Assembly: GCA_000158655.1 (NCBI GenBank)
Contig: EQ973338.1
Span: 557,599 to 621,598 of the forward strand
Source of the DNA: [Clostridium] methylpentosum DSM 5476
GTDB lineage: Bacteria; Bacillota; Clostridia; Oscillospirales; Ruminococcaceae
Length of the DNA stretch: 64,000 bases
Direction of reading: 5' to 3'
Shown: positions 54,973 through 63,967 of the stretch, piece by piece
How positions within the stretch are numbered: position 1 is the first letter of the stretch
How the letters are laid out: the number at the start of each line of letters is the position of its first letter
Notes under the pieces: generated by a model
What the model was told of the DNA's origin: nothing
The model's input: only the letters and a program-made list of their open reading frames with translations
Database searches by the model: none
Program-made: the position numbers and the translations under genes

Positions 54973-55246
54973 ATGGAGAAATGCGAATATGATGATACAC
55001 TAAAAGTATTATACAAAAGCACAAGAAAGACACCTTTTAATGAATTACATAACTTATAGTGGTAAAGGATACCCCAGTGGCGAGGACTTTCAAGAGGTTT
55101 GTAACTCTTTATTTTCCTTATCCTATACAATTAAATTTAAAATTGCAAGATTAAAGGGATTTGATTATAAAGTCAATCCTCTTGAAGTAAATTGGTTTTT
55201 AAAAATGAAAAAAGACAGCCGCTGGAGCGGCTGCCGATGTTTTTAA
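54973..55246 (+). pseudogene. Frameshifted, truncated GyrI-like domain protein
   Basis: From the ATG at 54973 (after AAGGAG) one frame gives MEKCEYDDTLKVLYKSTRKTPF then stops at ELHNL. The next frame continues NYITYSGKGYPSGEDFQEVCNSLFSLSYTIKF, the start of a GyrI-like small-molecule-binding domain. It keeps KGFDYKVNPLEVNWF, then runs into the aroK terminator and stops, losing the rest of the domain. So there is one frameshift near 55040 and a 3' truncation. It is probably non-functional. Confidence 0.7.
55208..55233 (-). terminator. Terminator of the fabD-aroE-aroK transcript
   Basis: On the minus strand CAGCCGC pairs with GCGGCTG around TCCA, followed by a T run. It lies about 165 bases past the aroK stop; nothing coding was recognised in between. 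Confidence 0.75.
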
Positions 55247-55398
55247 TGCGCTGTCAATCTTTTAGGGGCAGAGACGGTATTTGGTCCCTCCAGGACTTGT
55301 GCATACCACCAGTTAAGTTGGTTATGATTGCTGGTTCTGCCAAGGAGACGGCGTTCTGGAATATGCCATTTATTTCCGCTTTAGTAGGCAGCGTGCTG

Positions 55399-55896
55399 TT
55401 AACCAAACAGAAGCTTGATCTGCTCAGAAATGCTTTTGGGGGAGTGGGAGGCATCGACTGAATAGGTCGCGTGGGCACGATAAAGGGGGACGCGGTAGTT
55501 GAAGATTTCGAGCAGGCCGGCGCGGGAGTTTGACTGGACAACTGGGCGGTTGCTGTCCCCGGCAATCCGTTCATAGCAGGTGTCAAACGGGAGGTCAAGA
55601 AATACGATCGAGCCGTTTTGCCTGGCAATCTCCGCGTTGAGAGGACTGACCATCGTCCCGCCCCCAGTCGCAATGATGTAGCCCGACGTTGCGGCGAGCT
55701 CGCGCAGCGTCTCGGTTTCGAGTGCCCGAAACGCCTGCTCTCCCCGCTGTTCAAAGATCTCGGGGATGGTGCAGCCGTGTTTTTTTTCTATGTACTCGTC
55801 CAGATCAAGGAATTTCATGCTCATCTGTTTTGCGGTCAGTCTGCCGACGGTTGATTTGCCGCATCCCATGAACCCGCACAAATAAATATTCTTCAT
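55399..55896 (-). CDS. aroK: Shikimate kinase
   Basis: Phosphorylates shikimate for chorismate synthesis, which feeds the trp operon in this window. The 165 residues have the P-loop GFMGCGKSTVGRLTA (about 8-22), the shikimate site DLDEYIEKKHG (about 32-42), FRALETETLRELA and TGGGTM (about 77-82), and the LID region around RPVVQ. Start at ATG 55894-55896; it follows aroE by nine bases. Confidence 0.95.
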   Translation of the reverse strand: MKNIYLCGFMGCGKSTVGRLTAKQMSMKFLDLDEYIEKKHGCTIPEIFEQRGEQAFRALETETLRELAATSGYIIATGGGTMVSPLNAEIARQNGSIVFLDLPFDTCYERIAGDSNRPVVQSNSRAGLLEIFNYRVPLYRAHATYSVDASHSPKSISEQIKLLFG

Positions 55897-55905
55897 GCCG
55901 CCCTC

Positions 55906-56757
55906 CTACTTGCCGAAATCGTGTTCTACATAGTCTTCCATCTCGTTGACCAGGTTGTGGATGATTTCTGGGTCATAGGTCACCCCATCCCAAATCTCAT
56001 GGGCCACTGCGGCCTGCCAGACGAGCATCGCCATGCCGCCGGTGGCTGCCGCCCCATTTGCCCGCGCTGTCTGGACAAGTTCAGTGGCTCTCGGATTGTA
56101 GACTGCGTCAAACAGGTAGGGGATTCCCTCGACTACCTGTTTGCTGACCGGCATCTCCTCACTGTGTGGGTACATTCCGCATGGGGTTGAGTTGAGCAGA
56201 ATGTCATATTGGCCTGAGACGCTCTCAAGCGTGGTGAGGGACACCTTGGCGTCTTCCGCGAGCATGTGGATGTTGGCGAGGACGTTCTGCCCCTTTTCAA
56301 TGGATTCGGGGCGGTTCCGCACCGCGATCGTCAGCTCACCGCCTCGCCGGATCGTCTCAATTGCCATCATCCGGCCCGCACCGCCGCAGCCGAGCAGCAG
56401 CACCCGGCCTGAAAGATCGGTGCCGAGCGATTCGATCGAACGGAGAAATCCGTCTACATCGGTGTTGTAGCCGATATTCTGCTCACCGCATTTGACTACA
56501 TTGACTGCGCCGTAGCGTTTGGCGGAGAGGTCCAGTTGATCGAGGTATTTGATGATGTTGAGCTTGTGGGGGATGGTTACGTTGAAACCGGACAGCTCAA
56601 AGAGCTCGGGTGCTTTGGTCCGGAAGTGCTCCGGCTTGATCTCTACCACCGAGTAGCGGGAGGAAAAATCTTCCGAGAGTTCAAACAGCCTTTTGTGAAT
56701 CACAGGGGACATAGTGTGACCCAGAGGGTATCCGATGAGTGCAAAATTTCTTTTCAT
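55906..56757 (-). CDS. aroE: Shikimate dehydrogenase
   Basis: NADPH-dependent reduction of 3-dehydroshikimate. The 283 residues contain IGYPLGHTMSPVIHK (about 7-21, substrate site; many homologues have HSxSP), the catalytic Lys in GFNVTIPHKLNII (about 57-69) and the nucleotide loop LLGCGGAGRMMAIE (about 121-134). The ATG at 56755-56757 is used; a TTG one codon earlier is equally close to GGAG. It lies between fabD and aroK on the minus strand. Confidence 0.95.
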   Translation of the reverse strand: MKRNFALIGYPLGHTMSPVIHKRLFELSEDFSSRYSVVEIKPEHFRTKAPELFELSGFNVTIPHKLNIIKYLDQLDLSAKRYGAVNVVKCGEQNIGYNTDVDGFLRSIESLGTDLSGRVLLLGCGGAGRMMAIETIRRGGELTIAVRNRPESIEKGQNVLANIHMLAEDAKVSLTTLESVSGQYDILLNSTPCGMYPHSEEMPVSKQVVEGIPYLFDAVYNPRATELVQTARANGAAATGGMAMLVWQAAVAHEIWDGVTYDPEIIHNLVNEMEDYVEHDFGK

Positions 56758-56810
56758 CAATACAGGAACTCCAATCTTGAAACAGATAGGCTGCGGGGAT
56801 GGGAAACAGG

Positions 56811-57740
56811 TTATTCCGCCATCAGTTTTGCCATCGCAGCGTCAAAGGATTTTTGATTTTCTACATTGTAGGCGTTGGCCTCTTTCAGCGTCTTTTTGAC
56901 GAGACCTGTGAGCACCTTGTTGGGACCGAGTTCCACAAAGTTGACAAAGCCCGCCTGCTGCATTGCGTCGAGTTCTTTGACGAATTGGACGGGGGAGACG
57001 AGATGTTTGGCAAGATAGCTGGGCATGTCAGAGCAGTCTTCGAGCGCCTCGCCGGTCACATTGGAGTAAAAAGCCACCTGTGGGGCGGAAAACGGGATGC
57101 CCTGTATCGCCTCGTGGAACCGGTCAGCCGCTGGCTGCATGAGCTTGGAGTGGAACGCGGCGTTGACGTTGAGCTTTGCCGCGCGGCGTGCCTTGCCGGA
57201 AAACGCTTCGACCGCCCGTTCGACTGCCGGAGTCTCCCCCGCAATGACCGTTTGGACCGGGCTGTTGAAGTTCACAGGGACAACATAGCCCTCCACCTGC
57301 TCACAGACTGCCGCGACCTCGTCGCTCGCAAGCCCGAGGATGGCATACATGCTGCCGTCCTGGTGTTCGGCGCATTCCTGCATTGCGGCCGCACGCTCCT
57401 TGATGACTCGAAACCCATTTTCAAGTGTGAGCATACCGGAGGCGACCATGCCGGCGTATTCGCCGAGCGAGTGGCCGGCAACTGCTTCAAACGCAACACC
57501 GCGCGCCTTCATCAACTCAAATGCGGCGAGGGAGGTCGCGAGGATCGCGGGCTGGGCAACGCCTGTGGGGCTGAGCTGCTCGTCCGTTCCCTCAAAACAG
57601 AGCTTCGCCAGGTCAAAGCCGAGGATGTCTCCCGCGCACTCAAACACCTGTTTGCTCGCCGGGTTCAGTTCACAGAGTTCTTTGCCCATACCAGCATATT
57701 GCGAACCCTGACCCGAAAATAAAAATGCTGTTTTTTCCAT
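56811..57740 (-). CDS. fabD: Malonyl-CoA:ACP transacylase FabD
   Basis: Loads malonyl groups on acyl carrier protein. The 309 residues show FLFSGQGSQYAGMGKEL (about 6-22), the catalytic Ser in GHSLGEYAGMV (about 88-98), the arginine/histidine region VNAAFHSKLM (about 196-205) and ELGPNKVLTGLVKK near the C-terminus. In many Firmicutes fabD lies inside the fab operon. Here it is on the opposite strand, divergent from fabH and cotranscribed with aroE and aroK. Confidence 0.95.
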   Translation of the reverse strand: MEKTAFLFSGQGSQYAGMGKELCELNPASKQVFECAGDILGFDLAKLCFEGTDEQLSPTGVAQPAILATSLAAFELMKARGVAFEAVAGHSLGEYAGMVASGMLTLENGFRVIKERAAAMQECAEHQDGSMYAILGLASDEVAAVCEQVEGYVVPVNFNSPVQTVIAGETPAVERAVEAFSGKARRAAKLNVNAAFHSKLMQPAADRFHEAIQGIPFSAPQVAFYSNVTGEALEDCSDMPSYLAKHLVSPVQFVKELDAMQQAGFVNFVELGPNKVLTGLVKKTLKEANAYNVENQKSFDAAMAKLMAE

Positions 57741-58081
57741 AATGAACCTCCATTGAAATTCGACAAAAAGCCGAAGGATTTTGTTGTAAAATAATTCTAG
57801 ACAACTCTACTAAAACCAAAAAGGATGTTACACAATGATGAAAATAAAGTGAATATAAATAAAATTAATATGAACGCGCTGTTAAACCTGCCGGCCTGCT
57901 TTTGAAAAGTTCCGCAGAATCATTGACAAAGCTTTTTTAGACTAATATCATTATAGTATTATGGAGCAAAGCAAAGCGGCGGTTTTCCTTAAAATAGTAT
58001 CACAACTTAGCGCATAAATGCAAGCGTTAAAATAAATAAAATCAAACAGCAAGCCCGATTGAGAAACGGAGGAAGCAAACT
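57741..58081. promoter_or_regulatory. Divergent fabD/fabH control region
   Basis: On the plus strand TTGACA (57923-57928), 17 bases, TATCAT (57946-57951) forms a good promoter for the fab operon, leaving an about 125-base leader. An imperfect inverted repeat, ACTAATATCATTATAGT (57941-57957), overlaps its -10 and could be an operator. It is not a clear FapR or FabT site. Promoter signals for fabD on the minus strand are weak. No gene is present. Confidence 0.6.
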
Positions 58082-59080
58082 TTGACAGGGATCAAAATTA
58101 TAGGGACGGGAAGATACGTCCCGGATCTGGTGGCAAGTAACGAAGACTTTACAAAAATCGTCGAGACAAGCGACGAATGGATTACCAAACGGACCGGAAT
58201 CAAAAACAGGCATGTTTCAAACGGAGAGCCCACCTGGTATATGGGGCTCAAGGCAGCGGAGCGCGCAATTGAAAACGCGGGGATCGACCCGCAGGAAATC
58301 GACATGCTCATCTCAACCAGCGTTACCCCGGACTACGCGTTCCCCGCGCTGTCCAACCTGCTGCTCGGAAAGCTGGGGATTCACGGCGCATTTGGCATTG
58401 ACATTGAGTGCGCCTGCGCAGGCTTTGTCTTTGCCCTCGACATGGCGCAGCGCTACATCGCCACCGAGGACGATGTCAAGACGGTGCTTATTGTGAGCCC
58501 TGAGAACATCACCAAATACGTCGATTACACCGACCGTTCCACCTGCGTGCTGTTTGGCGACGCAGCGGGTGCGGCAGTTGTCCGCAAGGGGGACAAACGC
58601 TCCTACTCCTACCTAATGACCGAGGGAGAAGGCGCGGAGAGAATCTATGCACACGGCATTCCGGCGGGCAACGCGTTCACCGACCCGGAACAGGCGGCAA
58701 AATACGCCGAGCTGTTTCCAAAAGGGAAAGCGCATTACATGCACATGGACGGGCAGGATGTCTATAAATTCGCCACCCGCGTGCTGCCGGTCGCGGTGCG
58801 CAAGGTGTGCGAAAAGGCGGGGATCACCCCCGAGGACATCGACTTGATCGTCCCGCACCAGGCAAACAACCGCATCATCCAGACTGCAGCGAAAAACTTA
58901 AAGCTCCCAATGGATCATTTCTATATGAATATTGAAAACTACGGCAACACCTCGAGCGCCTGCATCCCCGTCTGCCTTTCCGAACTGCGGGACAGCGGAC
59001 GGATCAAGCAAGGCGACAAGGTCGCCATCGTCGGCTTCGGCGCGGGGTTGATCTACGGCGCAGTGCTGTTTGAAATCTAA
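58082..59080 (+). CDS. fabH: Beta-ketoacyl-ACP synthase III, copy 1
   Basis: Starts fatty acid synthesis by condensing acyl-CoA with malonyl-ACP. The 332 residues keep the full triad: Cys in ECACAGFVF (about 111), His in VPHQANN (about 259) and Asn in NYGNTSSAC (about 290). The start is TTG, nine bases after GGAGG. A close paralogue follows 18 bases later. Which primers each copy prefers cannot be read from sequence. Confidence 0.94.
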   Translation: MTGIKIIGTGRYVPDLVASNEDFTKIVETSDEWITKRTGIKNRHVSNGEPTWYMGLKAAERAIENAGIDPQEIDMLISTSVTPDYAFPALSNLLLGKLGIHGAFGIDIECACAGFVFALDMAQRYIATEDDVKTVLIVSPENITKYVDYTDRSTCVLFGDAAGAAVVRKGDKRSYSYLMTEGEGAERIYAHGIPAGNAFTDPEQAAKYAELFPKGKAHYMHMDGQDVYKFATRVLPVAVRKVCEKAGITPEDIDLIVPHQANNRIIQTAAKNLKLPMDHFYMNIENYGNTSSACIPVCLSELRDSGRIKQGDKVAIVGFGAGLIYGAVLFEI

Positions 59081-59098
59081 AAGACGGAGGGTGTGCAG

Positions 59099-60103
59099 TT
59101 GGCTGGAATCAAGCTGATCGGGACGGGACGATACCTCCCACAACGAACTGTGAGCAACGAGGACTTCACCCGGTTTCTTGACACCTCAGACGAGTGGATC
59201 ACCACCCGAACCGGCATCCGGCAGCGGCAGATCTCAAACGGGGAGCCGACTTGGTATATGGGGCTCAAGGCGGCAGAACGCGCGATTGAAGACGCGGGGA
59301 TCGACCCGCAGGAGATCGACATGCTCATCTCGACCAGCGTCACCCCAGACTACGCGTTCCCCGCGCAGTCCAACCTGCTGCTCGAAAGACTCGGTATCCG
59401 CGGCGCATTTGGGATTGACATTCAGTGCGCCTGCACCGGCTTTGTGTTCGGGGTGGATATGGCGCGCCGCTATCTCGCGACGCAGGAGGATGTGAACACC
59501 GTGCTCATCGTGAGTGCGGAGAACATCACCAAATTCGCCGATTACGCCGACCGTTCCACCTGCGTGCTGTTTGGCGACGCAGCGGGTGCGGCAGTCGTTC
59601 AGCGGGGTGAAAACCCCGCCTACTCCTTTTTTGAGACGCAGGGGGAGGGCGCGGAGCTGATGTACGCCCACCTCGTGCCGCCTGGCAACCCGTTTTCCGA
59701 CCCGGAACAGGTGGAGCGTTACGCAGAGCTGTTCCCCAAAGGGGAAGGGCACTACATGTATATGAACGGCAGCGAGGTCTATAAATACGCTACCCGGGCG
59801 CTGCCCGACGCTGTGGAGCGTGTCTGCGCCAAGGCGGGGATCGCCCCGGAGGAGATCGACCTGATCGTCCCCCATCAGGCGAACCTGCGCATCCTTCAGA
59901 CAGCGGCGAAAAACCTCGGACTGCCGATGGAAAAATTCAGCATTAACATCGACCGCTACGGCAATACCTCGAGCGCCTGTATTCCAGTCACCCTCAGCGA
60001 GCTGCGCGAAAGCGGCAGACTGCGGGAGGGGGACCGGGTGCTGCTGGCTGGCTTCGGCGCGGGGCTCATCACCGGTGCGGTCCTCTTTGAGGTAGAAAGA
60101 TGA
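59099..60103 (+). CDS. fabH: Beta-ketoacyl-ACP synthase III, copy 2
   Basis: Tandem paralogue of the preceding gene; 334 residues with Cys in QCACTGFVF (about 112), His in VPHQANL and Asn in RYGNTSSAC. The two proteins align from end to end (MTGIKIIGTGRYVP against MAGIKLIGTGRYLP) and share a 49-base identical DNA patch. The start is TTG at 59099, eight bases after CGGAGG; GTG at 59093 is too close to it. Both copies look active. The stop overlaps fabK by four bases. Confidence 0.93.
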   Translation: MAGIKLIGTGRYLPQRTVSNEDFTRFLDTSDEWITTRTGIRQRQISNGEPTWYMGLKAAERAIEDAGIDPQEIDMLISTSVTPDYAFPAQSNLLLERLGIRGAFGIDIQCACTGFVFGVDMARRYLATQEDVNTVLIVSAENITKFADYADRSTCVLFGDAAGAAVVQRGENPAYSFFETQGEGAELMYAHLVPPGNPFSDPEQVERYAELFPKGEGHYMYMNGSEVYKYATRALPDAVERVCAKAGIAPEEIDLIVPHQANLRILQTAAKNLGLPMEKFSINIDRYGNTSSACIPVTLSELRESGRLREGDRVLLAGFGAGLITGAVLFEVER

Positions 60104-61044
60104 TCAAGACAAAAATCACCGAGTTGTTTGGGATCGAGTATCCCATCTTCCAGGGCGGCATGGCTTGGGTTGCCGAGGCGCAGCTCGCCGCGGCCGTCTC
60201 GAACGCGGGTGGAATCGGCTTGATTGCGGGCGGCTCCGCTCCGGCCGAGGTGATCCGCGAACAAATCCGTCGGGCAAAAGAGCTCACCGACAAGCCGTTC
60301 GGCGTCAACATCATGCTCATGAGCCCTTATGCCGGGGAACTCGCCCAGCTCGTTATCGAAGAGGGCGTTGCCGTGGTCACCACCGGCGCGGGGAATCCCG
60401 GAAAATACATAGCCTCCTGGAAGCAGGCGGGGATCAAGGTCGTCCCAGTCGTCCCCAGCGTCGCGCTCGCCAAGCGGATGGAGCGCGCGGGCGCGGATGC
60501 ACTCGTTGCCGAAGGCTGTGAAGCGGGCGGGCACATCGGCGAACTCACCACCATGGCGCTTGTTCCTCAGATCGTCGACGCAGTGGCCATTCCCGTTCTC
60601 GCGGCGGGCGGTATCGCAGATGGCAGGGGAGTCGCGGCAGCGCTTATGCTCGGCGCGCAGGGCGTCCAGGTGGGCACCCGGTTTCTCGCAGCCGAGGAGT
60701 GCCAGATTCACCAAAACTACAAGGAACTTGTCCTCAAGGCAAAGGACACAGACAGCGCGGTCACCGGCCGGGGCACTGGGCATCCGGTCCGCCAGATCCG
60801 CAGCAAGTTCACCCGGCGGGTTCTCGAACTCGAGAGCAGAGAGGCCGATCCGGAGGAGTTTGAAGCGCTGACGGTCGGCTCGCTGAAAAAAGCGGTGGTC
60901 GACGGAAATGTCAACGAAGGCAGCTTTATGGCGGGGCAAATCGCGGGTATGGTCAGCAAAATACAGCCCGCACAGGAAATTGTTGACGAGATGTTTGGCG
61001 AAGCGAAACATCTTTTAAAAAATGGAGGGAATTTCATTGGCTAA
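60100..61044 (+). CDS. fabK: Enoyl-ACP reductase II FabK (FMN-dependent)
   Basis: Catalyses the last reduction of the elongation cycle with FMN and NAD(P)H; replaces FabI and is triclosan-resistant in characterised species. The 314 residues form a nitronate-monooxygenase-type TIM barrel: IEYPIFQGGMAWVA (about 9-22), the FMN segment EGCEAGGHIGEL (about 139-150), VLAAGGIADGRGV (about 167-179) and GTRFLAAEEC. No fabI is in the window. It overlaps both neighbours. Confidence 0.94.
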   Translation: MIKTKITELFGIEYPIFQGGMAWVAEAQLAAAVSNAGGIGLIAGGSAPAEVIREQIRRAKELTDKPFGVNIMLMSPYAGELAQLVIEEGVAVVTTGAGNPGKYIASWKQAGIKVVPVVPSVALAKRMERAGADALVAEGCEAGGHIGELTTMALVPQIVDAVAIPVLAAGGIADGRGVAAALMLGAQGVQVGTRFLAAEECQIHQNYKELVLKAKDTDSAVTGRGTGHPVRQIRSKFTRRVLELESREADPEEFEALTVGSLKKAVVDGNVNEGSFMAGQIAGMVSKIQPAQEIVDEMFGEAKHLLKNGGNFIG

Positions 61045-61780
61045 GACAGCACTTATTACCGGAGCATCCCAGGGGCTTGGCGCGGCGATGGCAAAGCGCC
61101 TGGCTGAGGACGGATTTAATATTGCAATCAACTGCTACAGCGAGCGGGAGGTTGAAAACGGCGGGACCCAGGTGGCGGAAGAGTGCCGCGCATTCGGCGT
61201 AGAGGCCGAGTGCTTCATCTGCGACGTCTCAAAATTTGAACTGTGCGCTGAGATGGTCAAGGCGGTCAAGGACCGATTTGGCACCATCGATGTTCTCGTC
61301 AACAATGCGGGCATCACCAAGGACGGCCTGCTCGTGCGGATGAGCGAGGAGCAGTTTGACGCGGTTACCAATGTCAACTACAAGAGCGTCTTTAACATGA
61401 CCCGCCACGTCGGCGCGGTGATGATGCGCCAGAAGAGCGGCAGAATTATCAACGTCTCCTCAGTTGCGGGTGTTTCGGGCAATGCGGGGCAGTTCAACTA
61501 CTCCGCCTCCAAAGCGGGCATCATCGGCATGACGATGACCACCGCAAAGGAGCTCGGTCCGCGTGGAATCACCTGCAACGCGATCGCCCCGGGGTTTATC
61601 AACACCGCGATGACCGCAGTGCTGGAAGACGAGTACAAAGAGGCGATTAAAAAGCAGATTTCCCTGCGCCGCTACGGCGAGCCGGAGGAGGTTGCGGGCG
61701 TGGTATCCTTCCTCGCCGGCAAGGATGCGAGTTATGTGTCCGGTCAGGTCATTGTGATCGACGGCTGTTTGAGTATGTAA
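61037..61780 (+). CDS. fabG: 3-oxoacyl-ACP reductase FabG
   Basis: NADPH-dependent ketoacyl reduction. The 247 residues are a classic SDR: cofactor loop TGASQGLGAAMA (about 8-19), NNAGITKDGL (about 87-96), catalytic Ser-Tyr-Lys in NVSSVAGVSG (about 138-147) and YSASKAG (about 155-161). The start is TTG at 61037, seven bases after GGAGGG; this gives the normal MAKTALITG beginning. ATG at 61022 lies upstream of that ribosome site. It overlaps fabK by eight bases. Confidence 0.95.
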   Translation: MAKTALITGASQGLGAAMAKRLAEDGFNIAINCYSEREVENGGTQVAEECRAFGVEAECFICDVSKFELCAEMVKAVKDRFGTIDVLVNNAGITKDGLLVRMSEEQFDAVTNVNYKSVFNMTRHVGAVMMRQKSGRIINVSSVAGVSGNAGQFNYSASKAGIIGMTMTTAKELGPRGITCNAIAPGFINTAMTAVLEDEYKEAIKKQISLRRYGEPEEVAGVVSFLAGKDASYVSGQVIVIDGCLSM

Positions 61781-61809
61781 AGGATTGTTAAAAGGAAAGG
61801 TGTGAACCG

Positions 61810-63048
61810 ATGAGACGAGTAGTGATCACCGGCGTGGGCGTCAAGACCCCAGTCGGCAACCAGTTGGATGTATTTTGGGATAACATTAAGAACGGCAGAC
61901 ATGGCATCAAACGGATCGATACCTTTGACACCTCGGATATCGAGGTCAAGGTAGCGGCAATCAACAGCGATTTTGATCCGCTTGAGTATATGGAGAAAAA
62001 AGAGCTGCGCCGAACCGATCTGTTCTGCCAGTTCGCAATTGCCGCAGCGCAGGACGCGCTGCAAGACTGCGGGGGAGACCTCAAAGAAAGCTATGACCCC
62101 TACCGCATCGGCGTCATCGTCGGCAGCGGGATCGGCGGCATGCCCACCATTGAGGCAGAGCACCAGAAATTCCTTGAAAAAGGGCCCAAACGGATTTCTG
62201 TCTTTTTTGTCCCCGCGATGATCAGCAACATGGCGGCGGGTATGATTTCAATCCGCACCGGCTTCAAGGGCGCGAATTACTGCCCTGTCACCGCCTGTGC
62301 CTCCTCTAACCACGCGCTCGGCGAGGCGTTCCACAAAATCCGGGACGGCTATCTCGACGCCTGTGTCACCGGCGGAACCGAGGCTTCGCTGACCAAATTT
62401 GCGGCGGCCGGCTTTATGAACATGACAGCTCTCACCAAATCGGATGATCCCGACCGCGCGTCGATCCCGTTTGACAAGGAGAGAAACGGATTTGTCATGA
62501 GCGAGGGCGCGGGCATCCTCATCCTGGAGGAGCTCGAGCACGCAAAAGCGCGGGGCGCAAAGATCTACGCGGAAATTGTCGGCTACGGCGCGACAGGGGA
62601 CGCCTATCACATTACAGCCCCCGATCCGAGCGCAGAAGGCCCTGCAAAATGCTTTGAGTTTGCGATTCAGGACGCTGGGATCACCCCGGACCAGGTCGAC
62701 TATATCAACGCGCACGGCACCTCCACCGGTCCGAATGACGTCACTGAGACGCTGGCGGTCAAAAAGGTGCTCGGCGACCACGCGAAAGAGATTTACATGA
62801 GCTCCACCAAGTCGATGACCGGGCACATGCTCGGCGCGGCCGGCGCGGTTGAGGGCATCATCACCTCGCTCGCACTGCGGGATGGAATCGTGCCGCCCAC
62901 CGCGGGTTACCGGGTTCCCGACGAGGAGTGCGACCTCAACTATGTCACCAACGGCGCAGTGAAAGCCGACATCCATTACGCCCTCTCCAACTCGCTTGGA
63001 TTCGGCGGACACAATGCAACCATCTGCTTCAAAAAATACGAAGCATAG
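61810..63048 (+). CDS. fabF: Beta-ketoacyl-ACP synthase II FabF
   Basis: Elongates acyl-ACP with malonyl-ACP. The 412 residues have the Cys-His-His set: Cys in PVTACASSNHALG (about 162), His in INAHGTSTGPND (about 302) and His in SMTGHMLGAAGAVE (about 338). The nucleophile elbow reads ACASS rather than the usual ACATG. The ATG follows AAAGG. Position between fabG and accB is standard. Confidence 0.95.
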   Translation: MRRVVITGVGVKTPVGNQLDVFWDNIKNGRHGIKRIDTFDTSDIEVKVAAINSDFDPLEYMEKKELRRTDLFCQFAIAAAQDALQDCGGDLKESYDPYRIGVIVGSGIGGMPTIEAEHQKFLEKGPKRISVFFVPAMISNMAAGMISIRTGFKGANYCPVTACASSNHALGEAFHKIRDGYLDACVTGGTEASLTKFAAAGFMNMTALTKSDDPDRASIPFDKERNGFVMSEGAGILILEELEHAKARGAKIYAEIVGYGATGDAYHITAPDPSAEGPAKCFEFAIQDAGITPDQVDYINAHGTSTGPNDVTETLAVKKVLGDHAKEIYMSSTKSMTGHMLGAAGAVEGIITSLALRDGIVPPTAGYRVPDEECDLNYVTNGAVKADIHYALSNSLGFGGHNATICFKKYEA

Positions 63049-63060
63049 GAGGAAACCACT

Positions 63061-63513
63061 ATGGCAAACTTTCAGTTTGAGACCGAAACGATTGACTATT
63101 TGATCGATAAAGTCGCAAAATCAGGCATCACCCGCCTCCGCCTTGCCAACGACGACTTTGAAATCGAAATCGAGGCGGCAAAGCCCCAGCCAGTGTTCAC
63201 ATCCGCTCCCGCCGCTGCCCCGGCTGCCGCTCCCGCAGCAGCTGCTCCAAATGAGCTTTCCTCCTCGAGCGAGCCGAGCGGAAACATCATGCGCTCCCCG
63301 ATCATCGGTACCTTTTACTCCGCGGCATCCCCCGACAAGCCTCCGTTCGTGTCAATCGGCCAGTCGGTGAAAAAAGGCGATGTGCTCTTTATTGTGGAGT
63401 CGATGAAGTTGATGAACGAGATCAAAAGCGAATACGACGGCGTGGTCAGGGAACTGCTCGTACAGAACGGCGAGAGCGTCGATTACAACCAGCCGATCAT
63501 GGTCATTGAATAG
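63061..63513 (+). CDS. accB: Biotin carboxyl carrier protein of acetyl-CoA carboxylase
   Basis: Carries biotin between carboxylase and transferase subunits of acetyl-CoA carboxylase. The 150 residues comprise an N-terminal helix, an Ala/Pro-rich linker (about 44-62) and the biotinyl domain (about 75-150). The biotin lysine is K116 in [10 protein letters not shown]; most proteins read EAMKxMN, so Ser replaces Ala next to the Met. The ATG follows AGGAGG. accC, accD and accA are presumably beyond the window. Confidence 0.95.
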   Translation: MANFQFETETIDYLIDKVAKSGITRLRLANDDFEIEIEAAKPQPVFTSAPAAAPAAAPAAAAPNELSSSSEPSGNIMRSPIIGTFYSAASPDKPPFVSIGQSVKKGDVLFIVESMKLMNEIKSEYDGVVRELLVQNGESVDYNQPIMVIE

Positions 63514-63524
63514 GAGGGGACAGC

Positions 63525-63953
63525 ATGGCACTGCTCAATCAGGAACAAATTAAAGAGATCATTCCCCACCGCGACCCGTTTCTCCTCATTGACGAGGTGC
63601 TCGAACTCGAGCCGGGTGTGCGGGTGGTTGCCACCAAGCACCTCAAAGAGGACGAGGACTGGTTCCGCGGGCATTTCCCTGAGCATCCGGTGCAGCCCGG
63701 CGTGCTTATGATCGAGATGCTCGCTCAGGCGGGTGCGGTTTGCGCCCTCTCCCTTCCGGAAAACAAGGGCAAGCTCGCCATGTTTGCCGGCATCGACAAG
63801 GCGCGCTTTAAAAGGGAAGTCCGCCCCGGCGACACGTTGCGCCTGGAAGTCGAGATTATTAAAAACCGCGGTGCAGTCGGCGTGGGGAAAGCCCTTGCCA
63901 CTGTGGACGGCAAAAAAGCCGTCTCCGCCGAAATCATGTTCGCCATTTCATAA
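63525..63953 (+). CDS. fabZ: 3-hydroxyacyl-ACP dehydratase FabZ
   Basis: Dehydrates beta-hydroxyacyl-ACP. The 142 residues make one hotdog with [13 protein letters not shown] (about 12-24), the catalytic His in [18 protein letters not shown] (about 47-64) and the Glu in IEMLAQAGA (about 64). The ATG follows GGAGGGG. It is eleven bases after accB, the usual accB-fabZ arrangement. Confidence 0.96.
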   Translation: MALLNQEQIKEIIPHRDPFLLIDEVLELEPGVRVVATKHLKEDEDWFRGHFPEHPVQPGVLMIEMLAQAGAVCALSLPENKGKLAMFAGIDKARFKREVRPGDTLRLEVEIIKNRGAVGVGKALATVDGKKAVSAEIMFAIS

Positions 63954-63967
63954 TGTTTGCGGGGGAA

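Larger units (their letters stand above)
53990..55205. other. AT-rich island, probably acquired
   Basis: Base composition falls sharply compared with both flanks, and codons become A/T-ending. The stretch holds a 22-codon fragment (54084-54152, MKESYVTTYGELCKVIEERH), a terminator-like hairpin, a GrpB-family gene and a broken GyrI-like gene. No integrase, att repeats or intact insertion sequence are visible. It ends within a few bases of the aroK terminator. Confidence 0.6.
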
